From DASYTH01 sp035762905 (GTDB lineage Bacteria > Actinomycetota > Actinomycetes > Mycobacteriales > Pseudonocardiaceae): a stretch of DNA of 5,103 nt. The DNA is taken from assembly GCF_035762905.1 (NCBI RefSeq), contig NZ_DASUCC010000001.1, positions 1 through 5,103 of the forward strand, read 5' to 3'. The position numbers were made by a program, and so were the translations under genes. Positions within the stretch are counted from its first letter, which is position 1. Each line of letters begins with the position of its first letter. The notes beneath the pieces were generated by a model. That model did not search any database. It saw only the letters and a program-made list of their open reading frames with translations, and had not been told where the DNA came from. Positions 1 through 5,103 of this stretch are shown piece after piece.

Positions 1-93
1 CCCGATGAGCGTCACCAGCGACAAAGCAAGAGCCGCGAAAGCGAGCACCACGGTGAACCTGCTGACGCCGCTCACGGCCTTCACGGCGCTCAT
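1..93 (-). CDS. N-terminus of a membrane or secreted protein (partial, 31 codons)
   Basis: Only the first 31 codons are in the window, and the frame is open to the left edge. The translation starts MSAVKAVSGVSRF (1-13) and continues with TVVLAFAALALSLVTLIG (14-31). Two basic residues (K5, R12) before about 18 apolar residues form a typical positive-inside signal anchor or the start of a Sec signal peptide. No cleavage site is seen before the edge. The ATG overlaps the stop of the GT-C-like gene, which strongly supports a real gene in the same operon even though it is too short to identify. It may be another membrane glycan enzyme or an exported protein; no function is assigned. Confidence 0.7.
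   Translation of the reverse strand, partial: MSAVKAVSGVSRFTVVLAFAALALSLVTLIG
90..93 (-). other. ATGA start/stop overlap between the GT-C-like gene and the last gene
   Basis: The ATG at 93-91 shares two bases with the TGA at 92-90, the same coupling as at 1976-1979. Only a weak GGGTGA purine run (103-98) lies upstream, so coupled reinitiation is the likely way this gene is translated. Confidence 0.75.
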
Positions 94-1979
94 GGCGTCA
101 CCCGATACACCCGGGCGTCGGCGTTGCTGAACGCAAGCTCCACACCCTCCTGCGCGCTCAACCACTCCTCCAGCTCAGCGAAACCGCGCGCACTGCCGGC
201 ACCCTGGAGCACAAGACTGGCCTCCGACGAACGCATCAGCAACACAACGGCACCGCCAGGACCCTGCCGGGCGAAGTCGTAAACAAGCGGACCACACGTC
301 GCCGTCGACAAATCAGACCGGCACATGTCATCAATCGTCCGGGCCCGGTGATCGAGGTAATCCTCGCTGCGCCACGGCGTCGGGTGGGCCGCCGAGATAA
401 TCGACGCCCCCGGCGGCGCGAGACGATGCACCTCAGCGACAGCGGCGATCTCATCATCGGTGAAAACGTCATACTGGGCGTTCCCGAACCGGCCCGTCAC
501 AGTCATCACAGCCAGCAGGAAACAAATCAGCGCCAGAGCCCCCGCAGCGCGGAAGGACGGCCGCGTGGGGTCCTGCGCGACGTGGGCGGCGGGGTGTGTG
601 CCGCCGTGCGCGGCGTGGGCGGCGGGGTGTGTGCTGCCGCCCGTGGGAAGCAGGATCGAGCACGCCAGCACAGCGACGAAAGGCAGCGCGAACAGCGAGA
701 CACGGATAAGCATCTCCCCGCCGTACAACTGCGCGGGGAAAAGCAGCAGCGGCGTAACGGCCAGGAGGACCACCCGGATATCCAGACGTCCCCTGCGCCA
801 ATCGCGCACCGCGCCCGCCGCGGCAAGCGCCCACAGCACAAGAGTCAGAACGATCCGGACCTGCACCACAAGCACATGCCCGGCAGTCCCGCTCAGACGG
901 TCGAGGACGTTCGCCTCCGTCGCGCCCTGCAGTCCCGCTTCCGCCAGCGGCGGGTTCCCGATCAGATACGCACTCGCGGGATAAGCGAGCCAGAGCGTCA
1001 GCAAAACTACCGCTATCAACGGCAGCCGGCCCGGCCAGACACGCCCGCTCAACGTCAGCGCGGTGACGGCAATGAGCAGCATAAACGGAGTCAACTGATG
1101 GCTCGCGCAAATCACCGCGACCAACAACACCGTCACCACAAGCGCACCCACCCGCAGACCCGGCCGGGTCTCGGCAGGCACCCGCCCCCGCCACCACGCC
1201 GCCAGATCGGCACGCCGGAACCCGCGGAACCCGGGGAACCCGGGAGCCCGCGCGGCCAACGGGCCAACGAGCAGCGCGATCACAACAAGATACAAAAAGA
1301 AGCCAAAAGCCTGCGGAGACAAATAGTCCTGATCCTGCCAACTGCCAAGGCAAAAAACCCAAAGCACCAACCAGCGCCGCCGCGGATCCCGCGTCAAGTA
1401 ACCCGTCAGCACACCCAAAGCAACAAGCCACAAACCCACGTTCAACACCGGCGCCCACAAAGCCACAGCCACCGGATCAAGACCCGTCGCCCCCAGCACC
1501 GTCGCCAGGAGCGCGAAGAAACCCGGCCAGTTGAAATACGCGTCGATGTCCGGATCAATCCCCCGCGTGTCCGAGAGAACGTCCGCGATGCCCAGATGAC
1601 GGAACGCAACCTCACCCCGCGGCACATCCGTCACGAACGCCGCAGTCCCGAAAAGCACCAGCACCAGCACCACCACAAGCCACACCATCACCAGCCGGCG
1701 CGCCGGACCCGCGGCATCCCCCCGCAACGCCACAACGAAAGCCACATTCAACAACGCAACCCCCACCCAGAACGGGAAAGGCAGCACAGCCACAAGCCCC
1801 AAATCACTGGCCACCGGCACAGCCACCGTCGACGCCGCCCCCACCGCAAGCGCCAACGACACCACACCCGCCACCGCACACCACACCTCACGGGCCTTCC
1901 AACGCCCCTCCGTCCGAGGAACCACATCCAGCGCGCCCGTCACCGCACCACCCGCATGACGCGCCACAGGACGACTCAT
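90..1979 (-). CDS. Polytopic GT-C-like membrane glycosyltransferase/polymerase, 629 aa
   Basis: A short basic N-terminus precedes about 13 hydrophobic segments (near 32-52, 60-85, 95-118, 152-170, 172-195, 202-218, 224-242, 276-298, 299-312, 319-340, 369-392, 402-420, 427-446), then one more (478-496) and a soluble tail to 629. The third segment leads into an acidic loop (D133, D137, D142, D144, D146) ending in YFNWPGF (148-154). Later come QDQDYLSPQAF (215-225) and SHQLTP (303-308). Many helices plus an acidic outer loop and a soluble tail are typical of GT-C enzymes using polyprenyl-phosphate sugars. I recall similar WPGF, DYxSPQ and SHxLTP patterns in uncharacterised actinobacterial membrane proteins, but name no family. 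The tail (about 500-629) has two cysteines, C563 and C572, that could pair outside the cell. The frame is open back to 2234, but the ATGA overlap and the onset of hydrophobic sequence favour 1979. It overlaps the next gene by 4 bases. A Wzy-like polymerase is the main alternative. Confidence 0.75.
   Translation of the reverse strand: MSRPVARHAGGAVTGALDVVPRTEGRWKAREVWCAVAGVVSLALAVGAASTVAVPVASDLGLVAVLPFPFWVGVALLNVAFVVALRGDAAGPARRLVMVWLVVVLVLVLFGTAAFVTDVPRGEVAFRHLGIADVLSDTRGIDPDIDAYFNWPGFFALLATVLGATGLDPVAVALWAPVLNVGLWLVALGVLTGYLTRDPRRRWLVLWVFCLGSWQDQDYLSPQAFGFFLYLVVIALLVGPLAARAPGFPGFRGFRRADLAAWWRGRVPAETRPGLRVGALVVTVLLVAVICASHQLTPFMLLIAVTALTLSGRVWPGRLPLIAVVLLTLWLAYPASAYLIGNPPLAEAGLQGATEANVLDRLSGTAGHVLVVQVRIVLTLVLWALAAAGAVRDWRRGRLDIRVVLLAVTPLLLFPAQLYGGEMLIRVSLFALPFVAVLACSILLPTGGSTHPAAHAAHGGTHPAAHVAQDPTRPSFRAAGALALICFLLAVMTVTGRFGNAQYDVFTDDEIAAVAEVHRLAPPGASIISAAHPTPWRSEDYLDHRARTIDDMCRSDLSTATCGPLVYDFARQGPGGAVVLLMRSSEASLVLQGAGSARGFAELEEWLSAQEGVELAFSNADARVYRVTP
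574..639 (-). repeat. 33-bp tandem duplication encoding an 11-residue His/Ala repeat
   Basis: Units at 574-606 and 607-639 match at 31 of 33 bases and share an identical 21-base core (581-601 and 614-634). Read on the minus strand, in frame, they encode THPAAHAAHGG and THPAAHVAQDP in gene 4 (residues about 449-470). This lies in the loop between the penultimate and last hydrophobic segments. The unit length is a multiple of three, so the frame is kept. Near-identity suggests a recent duplication. Confidence 0.9.
1217..1243 (-). repeat. Three tandem 9-bp units encoding Gly-Phe repeats
   Basis: Three consecutive copies of GGAACCCG followed by C or G (plus-strand reading) lie at 1217-1225, 1226-1234 and 1235-1243; the last two are identical. 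On the coding strand they give the GFPGFRGFRR stretch of gene 4 (residues 247-256), in a basic loop between hydrophobic segments. Copy number could vary by slippage without breaking the frame. Confidence 0.85.
1976..1979 (-). other. ATGA start/stop overlap between flippase and GT-C-like genes
   Basis: The ATG of the GT-C-like gene (1979-1977) shares two bases with the TGA of the flippase gene (1978-1976). Only a weak CGGGG purine run lies 6 bases upstream, so initiation probably depends on ribosomes finishing the flippase frame. Confidence 0.85.
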
Positions 1980-3259
1980 CGCGCGCCCCGCGTGACGCGC
2001 CGGAGGACGACGACCAGCCGGAGACCGACTCCCGCGGCCCCGATGGAAAGCACCACCAGCCACGCAAGGGCCATGGCGCTGGCGCCCCTGTCGGCGGCCC
2101 ACAGCGCGGAGGCGCAGAGGGCGACACCGAGCGTCACCCCGACCACGATCGCCTCCGTGTAGCGACCGCGGGCGCGGCACACGGCGTTGTAGGCCTGCAG
2201 CACCGCATACGGCACCAGCCCGGCCGCCAACCACCGCAGAGCGCCGGCGGATGAGTCGGCGTAGCGCTCCCCCAGCAGACTGAGCAGCGGGTGCGCGAGG
2301 ATGACGAGGACTGCGGCAGCCAGCCCTCCAACGGCGATCGACAAACGAAGACTAGCCCAGGTGGTCGACACCAGCCGGTCCGGGTCGCGGACCCCCTCGG
2401 AGAACTGCACAATGCCCATCAGCATGGGAGCGGAGTAGGCGGCCCAGGCCATCATCCATGCCGGATACCAGTAGGCAGCTGCCTCCGGCGCCACCATGTG
2501 CGCGAGCAGGAGCGGCAGCACCAGCCCGGGGGCGCGCTCCGTGAGGGTGAGGAGCTGGTACGGAAGGCCCATCGCCAGCAGTGGACGGCCGCGCGCCGAG
2601 CGCAAGGACGGCCGGGGCCGGTAGCCCACCAGTCTTCGCAGCTGGACCGCGCCGACGATGCACGCCACGGTCGTCCCGAGGGTCCAGCAGGCCATCAGCA
2701 CGTCGGCTGGGGCGCCGTGCGCTTGCCAGGCCACGAGCGCAGCAGCCCCGAGTGAGACCACACCGCCCAACGCGTATCTTGACGTCGCGCTGGCACCGCG
2801 TCCCAGCGCCACGAGCGCCTGATCCAGCACGATGACCAGGGTGCCGGTGACGGCAGCCACGAGGAACGTGAGCCAGAAGAGAACCGATACCAAGGCCGTT
2901 TCCGGCATCACGGCCGATTGCAGCACAAGATATCCGAGGGCCAGCACGGTGCCGGCTACGCCCACGATGGCGAACGCCGCGTCCAGCACCCGCGAGGGTG
3001 GCTCCCCTCGCCCCACCGACACGATCACGGCCGACCCGGCGCCCAGCACCGCGAGTTGCGTGCAGATCATCACTGCCGAGACCGCGGCCATGGTGAGCCC
3101 GACTTCACGGTCGGACGTTGCGCGCGCGGCCACGACCCAGAAGGCGAAACCAGCGCCCGTCTGGGCGGCTTTGGCAACGACGAGTCCGAGCGAACTCCGC
3201 AAGGCGGAGTGCCGGACGGTCGAGGCGCCCACGACAACGGTCCCCCGCTCAGCTCTCAC
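1976..3259 (-). CDS. Polysaccharide flippase-like membrane protein (MOP/Wzx type), 427 aa
   Basis: The protein is almost wholly hydrophobic, with about 12 membrane segments (roughly 22-44, 52-80, 92-114, 121-147, 161-180, 187-206, 230-262 as a pair, 266-292, 308-335, 345-366, 378-397, 402-420), joined by short Arg-rich loops such as 208-225. Size and segment count match Wzx/MurJ-like lipid-linked oligosaccharide exporters. The opening pattern, a short basic lead, S-x-L-G-L-V-V-A-K, and then an F-W-V-V-A-A-R stretch near 40-46, resembles the first helix of polysaccharide biosynthesis proteins. No soluble or catalytic domain is visible. The GTG start at 3259 has a good ribosome binding site. 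Its TGA overlaps the ATG of the next gene (ATGA), so the two are probably translationally coupled. Inferred role: translocating the product of the neighbouring glycosyltransferase. Another multi-helix transporter of the MATE superfamily is possible; a role in export is much more certain than the substrate. Confidence 0.8.
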   Translation of the reverse strand: MRAERGTVVVGASTVRHSALRSSLGLVVAKAAQTGAGFAFWVVAARATSDREVGLTMAAVSAVMICTQLAVLGAGSAVIVSVGRGEPPSRVLDAAFAIVGVAGTVLALGYLVLQSAVMPETALVSVLFWLTFLVAAVTGTLVIVLDQALVALGRGASATSRYALGGVVSLGAAALVAWQAHGAPADVLMACWTLGTTVACIVGAVQLRRLVGYRPRPSLRSARGRPLLAMGLPYQLLTLTERAPGLVLPLLLAHMVAPEAAAYWYPAWMMAWAAYSAPMLMGIVQFSEGVRDPDRLVSTTWASLRLSIAVGGLAAAVLVILAHPLLSLLGERYADSSAGALRWLAAGLVPYAVLQAYNAVCRARGRYTEAIVVGVTLGVALCASALWAADRGASAMALAWLVVLSIGAAGVGLRLVVVLRRVTRGAR

Positions 3260-4067
3260 GACGCAAACCCCTCGCCATGGCCGCGTAGTTGTACCAGCAG
3301 AAGGCGACGTAATAGCGCAGCCAACGAGGCTGACCCTCGGCGAGGCTCAGGGCGCTGCCGCGGACTGCCGCGGCAGCAGGCAGCAGCGCCAACCTCGCAC
3401 CGCGCCAGCCATGCTTGCGGACCATCCGTCCCAATCCCGTTCCGTCCATGACGAACTGGTCCAGCGCGAAGTCGAAGTCGTCTGCGGCGAAACGATGTTC
3501 GACGAAGACCCGGCGTGACACCGCCGTTCGCAGCCCTGACTCCCGCATCCGCCAACGCAGCTCAATGTCCTCCCCCGACTTGAAGGAATCATCGAAACCC
3601 ACGCCCAGCATCAGGTCTCGGTCGACGATCGTCGCCACGAGCCCGAACCAGTTGCGGCTGCGGCCGGTGCGGTGGTGATGTGCCAGCGCCTGCCCCCAGT
3701 ACCCCGGTCCAGCGACACTCTCCAAACCGGCCTGGAGGGCGTCGTAGCCGCCGTCCACCAACTCCGTGAGCAGTTCGGCGACCCCTTCGGGCCTGAACAC
3801 GACGTCGGCGTCGACGAGCAGGACCCAGCGGGTGTTACTGCTCCGCACACCAAGCGTTCGAGCCCATGGCAGCCCGCGGCCCTCGTCACTTAGGACACGG
3901 GCACCGGCCTCGAGGGCGAGGTCGACAGTCCGGTCCGTGGAGCATCCGTCCACCACGATGATCTCGGCGACACCGGACTGACGCAGGGCCTCCAGGCAGC
4001 GTGGGAGCAGGTCCTCCGCGTTGCGGGCCGGAACGACCGCGGTGACCTCGGAAGGGCTGTGACCCAT
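3249..4067 (-). CDS. Family 2 glycosyltransferase (GT-A fold), 272 aa
   Basis: This is a cytoplasmic, nucleotide-sugar-dependent glycosyltransferase. The N-terminus has the GT2 opening strand TAVVPARNAEDLLPRCLEAL (9-28), then EIIVVDGCSTDRT (35-47), whose D40 and D45 would contact the nucleotide. GRG (63-65) precedes WVLLVDADVV (81-90), which supplies the metal-binding D-A-D (86-88). GEDIELRWRMRESG (165-178) matches the acidic catalytic-base region and following arginines of non-processive GT2 enzymes. The length is near that of single-domain GT2 proteins. Two hydrophobic patches near the end (236-245 and 252-264) could hold it at the membrane, but I see no convincing transmembrane anchor. The ATG at 4067 is chosen for its strong ribosome binding site 8 bases upstream. 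It lies 13 bases after the HprK-like gene and overlaps the flippase gene by 11 bases, which suits cytoplasmic assembly of a glycan for export. Donor and acceptor sugars cannot be deduced. Confidence 0.92.
   Translation of the reverse strand: MGHSPSEVTAVVPARNAEDLLPRCLEALRQSGVAEIIVVDGCSTDRTVDLALEAGARVLSDEGRGLPWARTLGVRSSNTRWVLLVDADVVFRPEGVAELLTELVDGGYDALQAGLESVAGPGYWGQALAHHHRTGRSRNWFGLVATIVDRDLMLGVGFDDSFKSGEDIELRWRMRESGLRTAVSRRVFVEHRFAADDFDFALDQFVMDGTGLGRMVRKHGWRGARLALLPAAAAVRGSALSLAEGQPRWLRYYVAFCWYNYAAMARGLRRES
3268..3273 (-). promoter_or_regulatory. Ribosome binding site of the flippase-like gene
   Basis: The coding strand reads GAGGGG with an 8-base spacer to the GTG at 3259-3257. The site lies within the last codons of the glycosyltransferase gene and supports the GTG as the start, despite the 11-base overlap. 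Confidence 0.7.
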
Positions 4068-4075
4068 TCCGTCCA

Positions 4076-4082
4076 CCCCCTC
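4076..4082 (-). promoter_or_regulatory. Ribosome binding site of the GT2 gene, overlapping the upstream stop codon
   Basis: The coding strand reads GAGGGGG, followed by an 8-base spacer and the ATG at 4067-4065. The first two bases of the site are the last two of the TGA that ends the HprK-like gene. This site decides the start: the reading frame can be extended to a TTG at 4097, but that lies inside the upstream gene and is a rarer start codon. Confidence 0.75.
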
Positions 4083-5103
4083 AGATCTGCTCGTCAAGGA
4101 CAGACGGCAGCAGCTGATCGAGGAACCGGACGATGTCGTCCGACGCCTCGTCCGCCGAGAACGCAGAGGGCACCTGCAGCAGGTGGCAGGGACGTCCGTC
4201 GAGCGCCTTGCTCAGCACGACCCCCTTCGCCGCGAAGTGCTCGCGCCATGGAAGGACGGACGTGGCCGCCAGGCCGGTCACGACCCGCTGCGAGAAACCG
4301 GCCATCTCAATGTGGAAGTTGCCGAGCATGCGGTCGACCATCCAATCGCTCGTCCGCTCGACGATCCGGGACCGGGAACCTTCGAAGCGCTCGATGTAGA
4401 CGGCGGCCGCGAGCGGGGCCGAAGTCGTCACTTCCCGCCCCGGGAACGCGTCCCCCGCCTCGACCATGCGGTGCTCCGGCGACCACCGCCGGGAGAAATC
4501 CGCGAGGCGCGGATATCGGATGACGTACGGGTGCACCACCGTGGTGAGCCGGCCGACGCTGTCCGAGAGCCGGGAGGGGACCAGGGGCTTCCGGACACCT
4601 TCGAACAGGTGCGGGTAGATGGCCCGGTGGTGCGGCTTGATGAACATCGGCTTCGCGTAGCCGAGCATGGTGGCGTCCTCGGCGAGGAAGGCCCAGTCGT
4701 CGCCCATGAACGACCAGCCCTCGCGCCGCATCAGTTTGGCGGCGGTGCTCGTCTTACCGGTCCCTCCGGCTGCGGGAAGCGCGATCGCGTGACCGCGGTA
4801 CGCCATCGTTGCCGCGTGGATCATGCCAGCTCCTCGACCGACCATGGCGGCATCAAGAACAGGGACCACGGAGGTCAACAGCTCACCCGGCCCGTGAATG
4901 CGCCACTGCTCTGCGTCCCTCACGACCTGGACACGATCGGCTTGGAAGCGCACGCTGTTCTCCGTGTACGCGAGCTCGTGCTCAACCAGACCTGCATCCG
5001 GCATCGGCTCCAGCCGGTCATCGACCACGATGTCGGCCGGCCGCTCAGTATCGGTGGCGAAACACGCCAACATGCTCTGGAGCTGGGCCGCTGCCGGCGC
5101 CTC
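4081..5103 (-). CDS. HprK-like P-loop kinase/ATPase, 5' end probably outside window
   Basis: The protein resembles the ATP-binding core of HPr kinase relatives. Numbering from the ATG at 5073, HAATM (86-90) leads a beta strand into a Walker A loop GGTGKTST (103-110). A helix and GDDWAFL (124-130), the usual second acidic motif, follow, then a YAKPMFIKP segment (139-147). That order (HA, P-loop, DD, then a K/R-P strand) is typical of HprK-like proteins. The C-terminal half (about 150-330) is soluble and I recognise no motif in it. I do not see the classic C-terminal HPr kinase/phosphorylase signature, so HPr is unlikely to be the substrate. The frame stays open from the ATG at 5073 to the window edge with no clear ribosome binding site, and family members usually carry N-terminal sequence before this point, so the true start is probably upstream. 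It is the first visible operon gene and ends 13 bases before the glycosyltransferase. Fold assignment is fairly sure; substrate is unknown. Confidence 0.8.
   Translation of the reverse strand, partial: EAPAAAQLQSMLACFATDTERPADIVVDDRLEPMPDAGLVEHELAYTENSVRFQADRVQVVRDAEQWRIHGPGELLTSVVPVLDAAMVGRGAGMIHAATMAYRGHAIALPAAGGTGKTSTAAKLMRREGWSFMGDDWAFLAEDATMLGYAKPMFIKPHHRAIYPHLFEGVRKPLVPSRLSDSVGRLTTVVHPYVIRYPRLADFSRRWSPEHRMVEAGDAFPGREVTTSAPLAAAVYIERFEGSRSRIVERTSDWMVDRMLGNFHIEMAGFSQRVVTGLAATSVLPWREHFAAKGVVLSKALDGRPCHLLQVPSAFSADEASDDIVRFLDQLLPSVLDEQI

Noticed and set aside
348..2162. A 604-codon open frame on the plus strand opposite gene 4
   Set aside because: Its translation is rich in Arg, His, Gln and Pro with no domain pattern. 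It exists because gene 4 uses many G- and T-ending codons, which keep stops out of the opposite frame, and it has no credible ribosome binding site.
1980..2234. An 85-residue N-terminal extension of the GT-C-like protein
   Set aside because: The frame is open, but the extension lies wholly inside the flippase coding region, is low-complexity and Arg/Gly-rich, and the ATGA overlap gives a better start at 1979.
2832..3518. Plus-strand open frames spanning the flippase/GT2 junction
   Set aside because: They cross the junction of two well-supported minus-strand genes and give Thr/Ala/Arg-rich sequence without motifs; typical high-GC shadow frames.
4068..4080. A promoter or terminator in the only intergenic gap
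   Set aside because: The gap is 13 bases, mostly taken by the ribosome binding site and spacer, with no room for either and no hairpin.
90..4083. TTA leucine codons as a bldA-type regulatory signal
   Set aside because: Checking by eye, each plus-strand TAA I found inside the minus-strand genes is out of phase with a TTA codon, so no such control is visible.
4068..4097. A TTG start at 4097 for the glycosyltransferase
   Set aside because: It would add ten residues inside the upstream gene from a rare start codon, while the ATG at 4067 has a strong site with ideal spacing.
4059..4523. A 154-codon plus-strand frame opposite the HprK-like gene
   Set aside because: It is Arg/Pro/Ala-rich with no recognisable motif and lies antisense to a gene with a clear P-loop.

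Overview
The window looks like part of a high-GC actinomycete chromosome (Streptomyces or a relative). GC is high throughout, wobble positions are mostly G or C, one gene starts with GTG, and Shine-Dalgarno sequences are purine-rich. All five genes lie on the minus strand, so the operon reads from the right edge to the left edge. There is no intergenic space to speak of; the largest gap is 13 bases. No RNA gene, insertion sequence, CRISPR array, terminator or promoter could be supported. This is a tightly coupled interior segment of a longer operon that runs off both ends.

In transcription order: (1) 5103-4081, an HprK-like P-loop kinase or ATPase, probably missing its 5' end; (2) 4067-3249, a family 2 (GT-A fold) glycosyltransferase; (3) 3259-1976, a polytopic protein resembling polysaccharide flippases of the MOP/Wzx type; (4) 1979-90, a 629-residue polytopic membrane protein with a C-terminal soluble domain, resembling GT-C-type glycosyltransferases or polymerases; (5) 93-1, the first 31 codons of a protein with an N-terminal membrane or signal segment, which leaves the window. 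The junctions are a 13-base gap with the ribosome binding site overlapping the stop codon, an 11-base overlap, and two 4-base ATGA overlaps. This arrangement implies coordinated, translationally coupled expression.

The set reads as a cell-surface glycan or glycolipid pathway. The GT2 enzyme would add sugars at the cytoplasmic face, the flippase would move the lipid-linked product outward, and the GT-C-like protein would transfer or polymerise it outside. The HprK-like protein is the unusual member. Relatives of HPr kinase occur in exopolysaccharide/exosortase loci and as tailoring kinases in some lasso peptide clusters, but its substrate here cannot be read from the sequence.

Two local repeats stand out inside gene 4: a 33-base tandem duplication encoding an 11-residue His/Ala repeat, and a triple 9-base repeat encoding Gly-Phe repeats. 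Gene 4 also shows a strong strand composition skew that the flippase gene lacks in the stretch compared. Nothing here proves a wholly new system. The coupling of an HprK-like kinase to a flippase/GT-C glycan operon is the point most worth following.
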